A DNA stretch of 64,000 nucleotides from an uncultured Prevotellaceae bacterium (GCA_900320245.1 ONRP01000003.1:62001-126000), one strand, 5' to 3'; positions 51,823 to 63,120 are shown, counted from the stretch's first letter. A program made the numbers and translations. Notes: a model not told the origin generated them from the letters alone.

Positions 51823-52664
51823 AATATTTTATTGTTGATGCGTTCACGCGCGAAGCCTTCGGCGGCAACCCTGCCGGAGTCGTATTGCTGGACCAGGATT
51901 TCCCTGACGAGCGGCTGATGACGCAGGTGGCCGCCGAGTTGCGCTACAGCGAAACGGCCTTTGTGCAGCACAACGGCCCCAAGGAATATACCGTGCGCTA
52001 TTTCACCCCGACGGGCGAGGTGGACCTGTGCGGACACGCCACCATCTCGACCTTTGGTGTGCTGCGAGAACAGGGCCTCATCGCCGACGGCGACGTGTGC
52101 CTGAACCACACCCTTGCCGGCGACCTCGAGGTCGCCATCGGCGAGCAGGTGATGATGCAGATGGCGACGCCCACGGTTGTTGACCGGCAAGTGGATGCCG
52201 ACAGGTTACACCGCATCATGGACCCGACAGCGGCCTTCCGCTGGCCCGACAGCCCGATAGAAATCGTCTCGACCGGCCTGCCCGACATCATCATGCCCAT
52301 GGCCAGCGTGGAAGACCTTAACGGCATGCGCCCCGACATGGAGGCGCTGTCGGCTATCAGCCAGGAACTCAATGTGGTGGGTGCCCATGCCTTTGCCCTC
52401 ACCGACGACGGCTACACGGCCCATGTGCGCAACTTCGGCCCGTTGTATGGCATCCCCGAGGAGTCGGCAACAGGTACCGCCAACGCCGCGCTGACGCACT
52501 ACCTGCACCGCCGCGGCCTCATCGCTGCCGGCGACAAGTGCCGTTTCATGCAGGGCGAGGCCATGGGGCGTCCCTCGGTCGTCATGACCGTCCTGAAGCC
52601 CGACGGCAGCATCTGGGTAGGCGGTGAGAGCCGCATCATCGCAATCGGCGAATTCCTCGTCTGA
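51819..52664 (+). CDS. PhzF-family isomerase
   Basis: A 281-residue cytoplasmic protein of the PhzF/diaminopimelate-epimerase-like fold, two similar halves. Signatures: FIVDAFTREAFGGNPAGVV at the N terminus, LRYSETAFVQ with the catalytic glutamate position (E46), FTPTGEVDLCGHATI, and in the second half FGPLYGIPEESATGTANAAL. Some family members isomerise dihydro-hydroxyanthranilate, others have unknown substrates; a phenazine pathway is not present here. Coupled by ATGA overlap to the preceding secreted protein. Confidence 0.92.
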   Translation: MKYFIVDAFTREAFGGNPAGVVLLDQDFPDERLMTQVAAELRYSETAFVQHNGPKEYTVRYFTPTGEVDLCGHATISTFGVLREQGLIADGDVCLNHTLAGDLEVAIGEQVMMQMATPTVVDRQVDADRLHRIMDPTAAFRWPDSPIEIVSTGLPDIIMPMASVEDLNGMRPDMEALSAISQELNVVGAHAFALTDDGYTAHVRNFGPLYGIPEESATGTANAALTHYLHRRGLIAAGDKCRFMQGEAMGRPSVVMTVLKPDGSIWVGGESRIIAIGEFLV

Positions 52665-52673
52665 CACCCCTTC

Positions 52674-52826
52674 AAACTACGAATTTCACGAATTGAACAG
52701 ATTTAGGCATCCGCGTTTTAATTAAAAAAACAACTGAGTAATCTGATTATTCTGAAAGCATCCGCACGCAGATGTAATCACTGCGTGCGGATGCTGTTAG
52801 TTCAATTCGCGTAATTCGTAGTTTTT
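52674..52826. repeat. MITE-like family-I element with terminal inverted repeats and central terminator
   Basis: The left end CAAACTACGAATTTCACG (from 52674) and its continuation to GAATTGAAC are matched, in reverse complement, by the right end at 52800-52825 with about two mismatches in 26. Inside, GCATCCGCACGCAG (52758-52771) and CTGCGTGCGGATGC (52781-52794) form a perfect 14-bp hairpin. It lies between convergent genes and can serve as a bidirectional terminator. Related ends occur at 14232 and 48639. Confidence 0.75.
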
Positions 52827-54390
52827 AGAGTAATCGGCTTTTGGCGCGGTAGCGGCGCAGCCACAGGGCGAACCACAGCAGCGACAATGCAGCCACAGCG
52901 ATGGCGATCCAGGGCGTGAGTGCAGTATGTCCCATGGCTATAGGCGACGCCGTGAGGAAGGTGGTGCACACTACGGTCATAAATACAGCGGGGATGAGCG
53001 TGAGGAAATAGGCCTTGTGGTTGCGTGCCAGATAGACGGTAATCATCCACAGGGTGAATACCGACAGCGCCTGGTTGGACCAGCCGAAGTATTGCCACAG
53101 CACATTAAAGCCATTAGGATTCTCCATTTGCCAAATGAGCAGCAGCAGCGATGCGACAAACAGGGGGATGCTGATCATCAGGCGGCGCACCATGCTCTTC
53201 TGCTCAAAGTGCAGGGACTCGGCTATGATGAGGCGCGCGCTGCGGAAGGCAGTGTCGCCGCTCGTGATGGGAGCAGCCACAACGCCCAGCACGGCCAGCG
53301 TGCCGCCGAAGATGCCCAGCCAACTGCTGCACACCAGATTGACCACCTGAGGCGCAGTGAAATACTGGATGAGGGTCTTGCCGTCGGCGGTCTGCACCTG
53401 AGCCATGAATTCATTGACTGCTTCGGGGCTGACAACCTCTTTCCAGCCGCCGTAGTAGAAGAAGTAGGACGAGACGGTGGCCCAGATAAGTGCCACAATA
53501 CCCTCGGTAATCATCGCACCGTAGAAGACGGGACGTGCCAAGCGCTCACTCTTGAGGCAACGCGCCATCAAAGGGCTCTGCGTAGCATGGAAACCGCTGA
53601 TGGCACCACAAGCGATGGTGATGAACAGACAGGGGAACAACGTATACTTCTGCATATGTCCGGCAACGCCCAGCGTATCTTTGCCGCCAACCATCGCGCC
53701 GGCCGTCCACTGCGACATATCGCCCATGTTCCACAACTCGGGCAACTGCGGCATCTTGATGAACAGGCCCACCAGCAGGCCGGCCGCCATCACCAGCAGG
53801 GCGATGGCGAACAGAGGATAGATGCGGCCAATAATCTTGTCGATAGGCAGCAGGGTGGCAACGATATAGTAGCCGAAGATGATGACAATCCACAACAGGG
53901 GTTCCGAGAGCAAGGGCGTCGTCTCGCTCGAGAACATGCCTTTGAGAATCTCGGCAGGGCTGTAGACAAACACGGCACCCACCATCATCAGCAACAGCAC
54001 GGTGAACACGAGCATCACGCCACGGGCACCACGGCCCAGGTACTTGCCGATGAGCGTCGGCAGGTTGGCACCGTCATGCCGCAGCGACAACATACCGCTC
54101 ATGAAATCGTGCACCGCACCGGCAAAAATGCAGCCTAGCACAATCCACAGGTAGGACGCCGGACCGAACCACATACCCATAATGGCACCGAAGATGGGCC
54201 CCGTGCCGGCAATGTTCAGGAACTGGATCATGAACACCTTCCACGTGGGCAGGACGACATAGTCCACCCCATCGGCAAGACGCACGGCGGGTGTTTCCCG
54301 GTCATCGGGACGCATCACGCGCTCCACGATGGCACCGTAGATGAAGTAGCCCAGTATCAAGGCCACAAGACTGATAATGAATGAAATCAT
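52825..54390 (-). CDS. cstA: CstA-type carbon starvation protein (peptide/pyruvate transporter)
   Basis: A 521-residue inner-membrane protein with about 13-15 hydrophobic segments. CstA signatures: VVLPTWKVFMIQFLNIAGTGP, IFGAIMGMWFGPASYLWIV, GAVHDFMSGMLSLRHDG, and GFHATQSPLMARCLKSE. The family imports peptides or pyruvate during carbon starvation. Its length is at the short end compared with the E. coli protein (about 700), as usual in Bacteroidetes. It is monocistronic and convergent with the PhzF gene. The start ATG at 54390 gives an N terminus beginning with the first membrane helix. Confidence 0.92.
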   Translation of the reverse strand: MISFIISLVALILGYFIYGAIVERVMRPDDRETPAVRLADGVDYVVLPTWKVFMIQFLNIAGTGPIFGAIMGMWFGPASYLWIVLGCIFAGAVHDFMSGMLSLRHDGANLPTLIGKYLGRGARGVMLVFTVLLLMMVGAVFVYSPAEILKGMFSSETTPLLSEPLLWIVIIFGYYIVATLLPIDKIIGRIYPLFAIALLVMAAGLLVGLFIKMPQLPELWNMGDMSQWTAGAMVGGKDTLGVAGHMQKYTLFPCLFITIACGAISGFHATQSPLMARCLKSERLARPVFYGAMITEGIVALIWATVSSYFFYYGGWKEVVSPEAVNEFMAQVQTADGKTLIQYFTAPQVVNLVCSSWLGIFGGTLAVLGVVAAPITSGDTAFRSARLIIAESLHFEQKSMVRRLMISIPLFVASLLLLIWQMENPNGFNVLWQYFGWSNQALSVFTLWMITVYLARNHKAYFLTLIPAVFMTVVCTTFLTASPIAMGHTALTPWIAIAVAALSLLWFALWLRRYRAKSRLL

Positions 54391-54476
54391 CTGTATTTTA
54401 TCTTATTATTGGTCAGTTAATGCGCAAAAGTACTATTTTTCACAATAATAGCGTGCCGAGCAGCAAAATTATTCTG

Positions 54477-55838
54477 TCAGCCCTGCTCGTTCAACGGTGT
54501 TTTCGGGCCCAGGATATGTACAAAGAAGTAGAGCGTCAGCGGGATGGCCAGCATGAAGGCCAGCACATCGCACACGGCCTGACAGATCTCCACGCCGAAC
54601 AGTCCCAACAGGCGAGGCAGAATCAGAATCAAGGGAATGAAGAAAACACCGTTGCGCGCCGATGCCAGGAGGTTGGCCGACAGGCTCTTACCGCAGGTCT
54701 GCAGCGTCATGTTGCACACGGTGACCACGGCCGCCATGGGCAATGCCACCAGTTGCCAGCGCAGGGCCACGGCACCCACAGCAACGACATCAGGGTCATC
54801 ACGCAGCAGGTCCACCAACCACTCGGCAAACACATAAGCGGGGCCGCACATCACCACCAGCACGGCCATGTCGAGCAGGATGGTGAAGTAGAAGCCACGG
54901 AGCAGCCGCTTATAGTTGCCCGCGCCATAGTTGAAGCCGCAGAAGGGCTGATAGCCCTGCCCCACCCCGATGATGATGGCAAAGATGATGAACGCCAACC
55001 TGGACACAATCGACATGCCCGCGATGGCAGCGTCGCCATACACGCCGGCTGCCACGTTCAGCATCAGCGTGGCAATGCTTGCCAGGGCCTGACGCGTGAG
55101 CGACGGCGTGCCGCCCTTGAGGATTTCGGCCTGGAAATGCCAACGGCGCGAGGACTGCTTGAGGTCGATGGGGATATTCTCGCCACGGCGCGACATCACC
55201 CAGAGGACGACGAAACCGAACAACTGGCTCAACACTGTGCCGATGGCGGTGCCCAGGATGCCCAACCCGAAGGTGAACATGAACAGCGGCACCAACAGCA
55301 CATTGAGCACGGCACCCGAGATCATACCATACATCGCCTGGGTGGCGTTGCCCTGAAAGCGCATCTGGTTGTTGATGACCATCGAGGCCGTCATCAGCGG
55401 TGCGCCCAGCAGAATCACGCCCATGAACTGCATCGTGTAGGGCAGAATGGTGGGCGTTGAGCCCAGCGCAATGGACAACGGTTTCAAGAAAATAAGTCCC
55501 AACACCGTGATTACCAAGCCACAAATGATGCTGCCGACAAACGAGGTAGCGGCCATCTGACGTGCCTCGTCGAGACGGCGGGCGCCCAGATGACGCGACA
55601 TGTAGGTGCCGGAGCCCTGACCGAACATGAATCCGATGGACTGGATAATAGCCATCACGGGAAAGACCACACCCACGGCTGCTGTCGCCTGGGTATTGAT
55701 GAGTCCCACGAAATAGGTGTCTACCAAGTTGTAGATGCTCGTGACAAGCATACTGATGACTGTGGGCACCGCCATCGCAGGAATCACGCGACGGATGGGT
55801 GCCGTGGTCAGGAACGTATAGTTGTCTTGCTTGCGCAT
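54477..55838 (-). CDS. MATE-family efflux transporter
   Basis: A 453-residue inner-membrane exporter with 12 hydrophobic segments in two related halves. Typical features: PIRRVIPAMAVPTVISMLVTS at the start, YNLVDTYFVGLINTQATAAV, GQGSGTYMSRHLGARR, and in the second half GQGYQPFCGFNYGAGNYKRL. Family members export cationic drugs or metabolites in exchange for Na+ or H+. The ATG at 55838 is chosen; the upstream extension of 13 codons starts in the promoter. The -7 element TACCTTTG lies at 55874-55867 on the minus strand. Confidence 0.92.
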   Translation of the reverse strand: MRKQDNYTFLTTAPIRRVIPAMAVPTVISMLVTSIYNLVDTYFVGLINTQATAAVGVVFPVMAIIQSIGFMFGQGSGTYMSRHLGARRLDEARQMAATSFVGSIICGLVITVLGLIFLKPLSIALGSTPTILPYTMQFMGVILLGAPLMTASMVINNQMRFQGNATQAMYGMISGAVLNVLLVPLFMFTFGLGILGTAIGTVLSQLFGFVVLWVMSRRGENIPIDLKQSSRRWHFQAEILKGGTPSLTRQALASIATLMLNVAAGVYGDAAIAGMSIVSRLAFIIFAIIIGVGQGYQPFCGFNYGAGNYKRLLRGFYFTILLDMAVLVVMCGPAYVFAEWLVDLLRDDPDVVAVGAVALRWQLVALPMAAVVTVCNMTLQTCGKSLSANLLASARNGVFFIPLILILPRLLGLFGVEICQAVCDVLAFMLAIPLTLYFFVHILGPKTPLNEQG

Positions 55839-55866
55839 CGAGAATCTTGGCTTTTTTTTGAGCCTG

Positions 55867-55874
55867 CAAAGGTA
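55867..55874 (-). promoter_or_regulatory. -7 element of the MATE gene
   Basis: Minus strand TACCTTTG, exact; predicted leader of about 22 nt. A -33 TTTG at the right distance is not evident. Confidence 0.5.
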
Positions 55875-56019
55875 CAAAAAAACTCGCCTTGAACGCTGAT
55901 TTCAAAGCAAGAAACACAAAAAAGACAACCATATTGATAAAAAACCGCCTCGCTGCCCCAAAAACAAGAAATGCACACACCAGATGACCTCCCGAAAGTC
56001 AAAATAGCAACTGGAAAAT

Positions 56020-56155
56020 CTGAGAAGTCTGATAATCAGCACTTTCAGGATATTCAGTTGTCATTAAAAAAATGTAAGAGTTGTCCGAGTTGTCGTTAAA
56101 TCCCGCCGGACAGCACAGTATTTGTTGTATTTCTTGTTTTCCTTTTCTAATCGTG
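56020..56155 (+). repeat. Family-II dispersed repeat
   Basis: Runs from TCTGATAATCAGCACTTTC through GATATTCAGTTGTC, GTAAGAGTTGTCCGAGTTG and TATTTCTTGTTTTCCTTTTC. The first two thirds match, in reverse complement, 58778-58860; the last part matches 48540-48562. Confidence 0.65.
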
Positions 56156-56839
56156 GTTGTCATTGTGAAGGAGCCAGTGGATGCCCTTGACGACGCGCAG
56201 GGGAGGATTCTTGAAGTGGTTGCCGGGGTTGAGTTCAAACTTCGAGGGGATGCCGCGACTGGCCATCAGGTCGGCCACGGCCCGGGTGCGCTCGCCGACG
56301 GTCTGCAGCACGGCGTTGCGCGAGGTGCTTTCCTTGTCCCCCACCGAGAGGTAGATGCCCTGCAACGGCACGGCGGTCTGGTGTTCGCGGGCATACTCCA
56401 GCCAGCCGGGATACCACATCGACCCCGAGGCCGACAGGATGCGCGTGAACAGGTCGGTCTGATAGGCCGTCCACACGGCAAACAGACCCGCCATCGAGTA
56501 ACCCGCCAGCAGGCGACACGTGGGCGGTGCATCGAGCAGCCTTTCGACCTGCGGCACCACCTCATCGGTCAGCACGGGCAGCCACAGCCCCGCACCGCCG
56601 CTGAAGTTGTCGTCCTTGGACACCACCGTCTCGACAGGCCACGGAGAGAGTTCCTGATTCCAGTGCAGTCCGCTGATGGTCACCAAGTTAAAGCCGCTGC
56701 AACCCACCTGTTTGCAGGCCTCCAGTAGCAGTAGCCCATTCTCGTGATAGTCAATCGAATAGACCAGCGGTGCAGCACCATCCAGCAATTTATACAAGCA
56801 CACCCTGCGGTGCCCGAAATGCAATTCTTGTATCTCCAT
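56147..56839 (-). CDS. Alpha/beta-hydrolase-fold esterase-like protein
   Basis: A 230-residue cytoplasmic protein (no signal peptide from this start). The nucleophile elbow GYSMAG is visible near residue 120, preceded by LLDAPPTCRLLA and followed by FTRILSASGSMWYPGW; a catalytic His candidate lies in ELNPGNHF. The layout resembles the esterase family that includes IroE/Fes-type and S-formylglutathione-hydrolase-like proteins. Substrate unknown. The ATG at 56839 follows TATCTTTG (56852-56845) by only 5 nt, which predicts a leaderless mRNA; a longer frame to 56899 has no promoter-compatible start. Confidence 0.75.
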   Translation of the reverse strand: MEIQELHFGHRRVCLYKLLDGAAPLVYSIDYHENGLLLLEACKQVGCSGFNLVTISGLHWNQELSPWPVETVVSKDDNFSGGAGLWLPVLTDEVVPQVERLLDAPPTCRLLAGYSMAGLFAVWTAYQTDLFTRILSASGSMWYPGWLEYAREHQTAVPLQGIYLSVGDKESTSRNAVLQTVGERTRAVADLMASRGIPSKFELNPGNHFKNPPLRVVKGIHWLLHNDNHD

Positions 56840-57035
56840 CACGACAAAGATACGACAAAATAAAGGGCATAAAGACAAAAGAGTTTGTTTTTTATGCAAT
56901 AATCTGGTATTGGCCCATGAGAAACATCAATGCTAATTACGCGAATTATACAAACCCGCTATAAAACTTCGCGGCAATCGGTCTAATTTGTGCAATTGGT
57001 AGTTTGAATTTTTCGTCAAGGTCACAGAAAAACCG

Positions 57036-57043
57036 TATCTTTG
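57036..57043 (+). promoter_or_regulatory. -7 element of the CPBP protease gene
   Basis: TATCTTTG, exact, 26 nt before the ATG at 57070. Confidence 0.5.
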
Positions 57044-57069
57044 CGGTAACTAACCAATTCTTATCGGCA

Positions 57070-57900
57070 ATGGCAACGGCTCAAACAAACAAAAAACTCG
57101 TATGGTGGAAATGGATTCTGCTGTTCATCGCAGGGTTCTTCGTCGGCGCCATCGAGGATACGCTTTCGATTGCCGGCAATGATATGTCCCGGCTCATCGG
57201 TTGGCCCATCCTGACGATTGCGACATCAGCCATTGTGCTGATGTTTTATGCCCTGTTTGTCAAGTTGACCAACCGATGCTGGCCCACCGACCTGAAGTTG
57301 CGCAAACTCGTCCCCCACACCCTGCTGGGTATGCTCGTGGGTGCCGTCTATATGGTGCTTGTGGTGAGTACTATAGTCGCTTGGGGACACGGCAGTGTGT
57401 CATGGAGCGACTTCTCGGGCGAGGCCCAATTCAGCGCCTTCATGACGATGCTTGCCGTGGCAGTGGGTGAGGAAATCTTTTGCCGTGGCATCATCTTCCG
57501 CATGATCGACGAGCGGTGGAACACCCGGGCCGCCCTCATCGTGTCGGCCCTTTTCTTCGGGTTTGGCCACCTGTCCAACGACAATGCCACCTGGTGGTCG
57601 TCGCTCGCCATCGCCATCGAGGCGGGCTTGCTGCTCGCGGCCGCCTACAAGTGGTCGGGCACGCTGTGGGTGCCCATCGGCATCCATTGGGCGTGGAACT
57701 ATGTGCAGGGCAACGTCTTCGGCCTGGCCGTCTCGGGCATCAACATCGGCGACGGGATGCTCGCCACCAGCGTCAACGGCCCTGACATCATCACGGGCGG
57801 CGCCTTTGGTCCCGAAGCCTCAATCATCACCGTCGTCCTGGGTGCCCTCTACACCCTCGTCTTCCTCGCCAACCGCTACAGCATCACCCGAAAACAATAA
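57070..57900 (+). CDS. CPBP-family intramembrane metalloprotease
   Basis: A 276-residue membrane protein with about seven to eight hydrophobic segments. The conserved CPBP motifs are intact: EEIFCR (E134, E135, R139), FGFGHLS (H167) and HWAWN (H206, N210). Family members are ABI/CAAX-type intramembrane proteases implicated in bacteriocin immunity or protein maturation; the partner is unknown. I use the ATG at 57070 because the -7 element lies at 57036-57043 and the longer frame would start upstream of it. A lipoprotein gene starts 40 nt downstream. Confidence 0.88.
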   Translation: MATAQTNKKLVWWKWILLFIAGFFVGAIEDTLSIAGNDMSRLIGWPILTIATSAIVLMFYALFVKLTNRCWPTDLKLRKLVPHTLLGMLVGAVYMVLVVSTIVAWGHGSVSWSDFSGEAQFSAFMTMLAVAVGEEIFCRGIIFRMIDERWNTRAALIVSALFFGFGHLSNDNATWWSSLAIAIEAGLLLAAAYKWSGTLWVPIGIHWAWNYVQGNVFGLAVSGINIGDGMLATSVNGPDIITGGAFGPEASIITVVLGALYTLVFLANRYSITRKQ

Positions 57901-57940
57901 AGAGTCAACAATCACGTTTACAACAATAAATTAGTTAACC

Positions 57941-58732
57941 ATGAACAAAAAAAATCTGATTAAAGTCGCAGCAATCATAATGCTGTGCGGCATGATGACG
58001 GGTTGCAAGGGCAATGCCCAGCGCCCTGTGAACGGAACAATGGAAGAGGCTGTCGCTCTTGCCCAAGCACCCCAAGCGGTGATGGACGTGATGAAACAGG
58101 TCACCATCGACGAGCGCTACGAGACGGTGATGGAGGACAAGAACACGGGCGTGGCCGTGTGGAGCCTGCTCAACTGCGGCGACACGGTGTCGAGCGAGGG
58201 CTACGGCATGGTCATCGGCAAGGGTGACGTGAAGACAGCCCTGCCCCAACTGCGCCACGGCCGCATGCCGCGAGCACGCTATGACGCCGCCTCGGGCGAC
58301 CTGTGGATCATCGGCAGCGATACCGAGGGCACCGGCGTGAATGTCGAGCGTCCCTACCTGCTGCGCTTCGGCGACGACGGCTATGCGAGCATCGTGAAAT
58401 CTATCGACCCCTACGAGATGCAACAGGCCTTGTGCAAAGCGCTGACCTACAGCATCGACGGTCAGGAGATCACCTTCTATGCCGATGGCAAGGAACTGGC
58501 CAAGGCAACCAACAAGATGGAGGACATGGGCGGCTTTATGGACGACGCCATCTACATCGGGGAGCAGATTGCCTACGGCATCGAGGGCCCGCTGACGGTC
58601 CAGGTGACCCCGGGCATTAACTTCGTGGTCGGCAAGGTGTTGCAGTATGATGACATGCCCACCATCACCGCCACGGTCACCCTCGGCGAGGACGGCAACA
58701 TCACCCTGGGCGACTTCAAGGCCCAACAATAA
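57941..58732 (+). CDS. Lipoprotein of unknown function
   Basis: A 263-residue lipoprotein with lipobox MTGC (C22). The rest appears to be a mixed alpha/beta periplasmic domain: MKQVTIDERYETVMEDKNTG, ARYDAASGDLWIIGSDTEGT, EITFYADGKELAKATNKMED and MPTITATVTLGEDGNITLGD. I do not recognise a family. It follows the CPBP gene by 40 nt in the same direction, so the two may be co-transcribed; it could be a substrate or partner of that protease, but nothing proves it. Confidence 0.72.
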   Translation: MNKKNLIKVAAIIMLCGMMTGCKGNAQRPVNGTMEEAVALAQAPQAVMDVMKQVTIDERYETVMEDKNTGVAVWSLLNCGDTVSSEGYGMVIGKGDVKTALPQLRHGRMPRARYDAASGDLWIIGSDTEGTGVNVERPYLLRFGDDGYASIVKSIDPYEMQQALCKALTYSIDGQEITFYADGKELAKATNKMEDMGGFMDDAIYIGEQIAYGIEGPLTVQVTPGINFVVGKVLQYDDMPTITATVTLGEDGNITLGDFKAQQ

Positions 58733-59023
58733 CGACCACAACGATCAAAGGAAGACAAGGCCATCCGGGGCAATACGGTTTTTAAAGACAACTCGGACAA
58801 CTTGTACAACTTGTCAATGACAACTGAATATTCTGAAGGTGCTGATTTTCAGACTTATCAGAATATTCAGTTATTTTATTGACTTTCGCGGGCCATCCGG
58901 GGGTGTATTTCCTGTTGTTAAATCCACTAGGGCATAATTAAAGACAACTTGAACATCCGTGACAACTAAAAAAGTTGTTGGGTTGTTCAAGTTGCCTTTT
59001 TTAACCTTGCAGTGGCTGCGGGA
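58733..59023. repeat. Gap with stacked family-II repeats and bidirectional terminators
   Basis: No gene. It holds a repeat copy in reverse orientation (58778-58860), a perfect 15-bp hairpin AACTGAATATTCTGA/TCAGAATATTCAGTT (58822-58872), and a 13-bp cruciform GACAACTTGAACA/TGTTCAAGTTGCC (58943-58996) ending in T residues. Two short copies of GGCCATCCGGGG also occur (58760 and 58892). It separates convergent genes. Confidence 0.7.
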
Positions 59024-60844
59024 TTATTGTCCCATTGCAGTCTTCTCGGGGTTCAACTCGCCCAGCGGCAGGCCACTGGTAACCGACGAACTGCGGCGCA
59101 TGATGTCCTCCATGCTGTCGATGACGTTGACGATGAAGTCGCCCAGTTTCTCGGCCTCGCACACGATGTCCATGTAGAAGATACCGGCCTTGTAGGGGTA
59201 CTTCTTCTGGTTGACGTTCTCGATGTTCTCGGTGCGGCAGGCATTGCGGAAGTTGTTGATTTCTCGCTCCTTGTTGTAACTGCGCATGAGGTCCTCGGCG
59301 GTGACATTGTCGATGTCGCTGATTACGGCCAGCATATTGGTCATAGCCTCGCTGACGAGTTTGAGCATCTCGTCGATATTCTTGTAGTTGTACTCGTTGA
59401 AGTGGGCGTCGGCCTCCTCCTTGCGCACAAGGGCCTTGGCGATGTTGTTGCAACTGTCGCCGATGCTCTCGAGTTCGCTGATGATGCTCAGCAGGCTGGC
59501 CACGCGTGCCTTGGCCTGACTGCTCAAGCGGCCGTCGAGCACCTTGTTCAGGTAACTGCCGATTTCAAACTCCATGCGGTCGGTGATGTCCTCATACTTC
59601 TGGATACGCGACAGGATTTTGTTGAACTCGGGAGTACCGGTCTTGGTGTGCACGAGTTCCTTGACCATGCCGAGCATACGCTCAACACGTGTGGCAAACA
59701 CGACAATCTCGCGCTGTGCCTGGTCGATGTTCAACTCGCTGGCGCTCATGAGACCACCCTGGATATACTTCAACTGGAACTCCTCGTCCTCCTTCTTCTT
59801 GCTCTTGATGATGACATTGAGCAACTTGACATAGAGTTTTGTGAACCATATCATAATCAGCAGGTTGCACAACTTGAAGATGGTATGGAACATCGTCATG
59901 CCGATAGACATCGCCACCTGTTCCTTGACCAGTGTGGCACTGTCGGCACCCGCTTTCACATTGTTATACAACGCCAAGGGGTCGCCCAGACCGAACACGT
60001 CGGTCGTCACCCAGGTCACCATCGACACGAAGGGTTTGAACACGGCCAGCAGCCACACGGCGCCGAAGAGGTTGAACAGGGCGTGGCCCAGTGCTGCCTT
60101 CTTGGCCTCGGCATTACCGCCCAACGACGCGAGCAGCGGCGTGATGCTGGTACCGATGCTGGCACCCAACACCATCGCACAGGCGATGTCGAACGAAATC
60201 CATCCCTTGGCCGCCATAATCAGCACGATGGCAAAGGTGGCCGCACTCGACTGGATGAGCATGGTCACGATCCAACCCACGAGGGTGAAAATCAGGATGG
60301 ACCAGAACCCCATCGAGGTGTACTGCTGCAACGAGGAGAAGATCTCGGGTGACTGTGACAGGTCGGGCACATTGGCGCTGATGGCATCCAGTCCCATGAA
60401 CAGGAAGGCAAAACCAATGAGCAACTCACCGATGTTCTTGTAGTTGTTACGTTTAATAAAGAGCATGGGAACGGCAAAAGCCAACAGCGGCAACAGGAAG
60501 GCCGACATTTTGACCTTGAAGCCGAAGATGGCAATAATCCACTCGGTGAATGTCGTACCCAATGCGGCGCCGAAACTCACAGCCAGCGACTGCTCCAGCG
60601 GCATCAGTCCGGCATTGACAAAACTGACTACCATCGACACCGATGCCGACGAACTCTGAATCAATGCGGTGATCACGACACCGGTGACAACAGCCAGGAA
60701 ACGGTTCTTGGTCATCCAGGCCAAGATGGAACGCAAGCGGCTACCAGCGGTCTTCTGCAAGCCTTCACTCATGATCTTCATTCCGTAGAGGAATAGACAC
60801 ACTGAGCCCAACAAGGCCAGAAAATCAACTATGCTATAATCCAT
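59024..60844 (-). CDS. Na/Pi symporter family protein with PhoU-like tail
   Basis: A 606-residue inner-membrane protein. Two inverted transport repeats carry the family QSSS signatures: TALIQSSSASVSMVVSF (about 57-75) and TMLIQSSAATFAIVLIM (about 185-205). A cytosolic PhoU-like helical domain occupies about 350-595 (RVASLLSIISELESIGDSCNNIAKAL). The family (NptA/YjbB) moves phosphate with Na+ and the PhoU part is thought to regulate it. The gene stands alone between a convergent lipoprotein and gyrB upstream. ATG at 60844 begins directly before the first membrane helix. Confidence 0.93.
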   Translation of the reverse strand: MDYSIVDFLALLGSVCLFLYGMKIMSEGLQKTAGSRLRSILAWMTKNRFLAVVTGVVITALIQSSSASVSMVVSFVNAGLMPLEQSLAVSFGAALGTTFTEWIIAIFGFKVKMSAFLLPLLAFAVPMLFIKRNNYKNIGELLIGFAFLFMGLDAISANVPDLSQSPEIFSSLQQYTSMGFWSILIFTLVGWIVTMLIQSSAATFAIVLIMAAKGWISFDIACAMVLGASIGTSITPLLASLGGNAEAKKAALGHALFNLFGAVWLLAVFKPFVSMVTWVTTDVFGLGDPLALYNNVKAGADSATLVKEQVAMSIGMTMFHTIFKLCNLLIMIWFTKLYVKLLNVIIKSKKKEDEEFQLKYIQGGLMSASELNIDQAQREIVVFATRVERMLGMVKELVHTKTGTPEFNKILSRIQKYEDITDRMEFEIGSYLNKVLDGRLSSQAKARVASLLSIISELESIGDSCNNIAKALVRKEEADAHFNEYNYKNIDEMLKLVSEAMTNMLAVISDIDNVTAEDLMRSYNKEREINNFRNACRTENIENVNQKKYPYKAGIFYMDIVCEAEKLGDFIVNVIDSMEDIMRRSSSVTSGLPLGELNPEKTAMGQ

Positions 60845-60991
60845 AGGTTAAACAATTAGGATGGTGAGTAATTTTTATAGGCTACAAAATTAACACAATT
60901 CCTGCAAATTCACTACCCTACAGGAACCGTTTTATCATTTTTTATATCTCTGCAACATCTGCCCCTGCAGCCAAAGACTTTGGCGAGGGGC

Positions 60992-61025
60992 AAAAAATTA
61001 CCCCAGAGCCGAACGGCCCCGGGGT
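60992..61025 (-). terminator. Terminator of gyrB
   Basis: On the minus strand ACCCC...GGGGT arms close a GGGCCGTTCGGCTC core and are followed by AATTTTTTG. A second GC-rich hairpin, CGCGGGG/CCCCGCG, lies nearer the stop at 61044-61063, and a third (60961-60991) lies just beyond. Confidence 0.7.
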
Positions 61026-61077
61026 TTAGGGAATATATATTGTCGCGGGGATTACGCCCCGCGTAGCCAATGGCACA

Positions 61078-63120
<2,043 letters not shown>

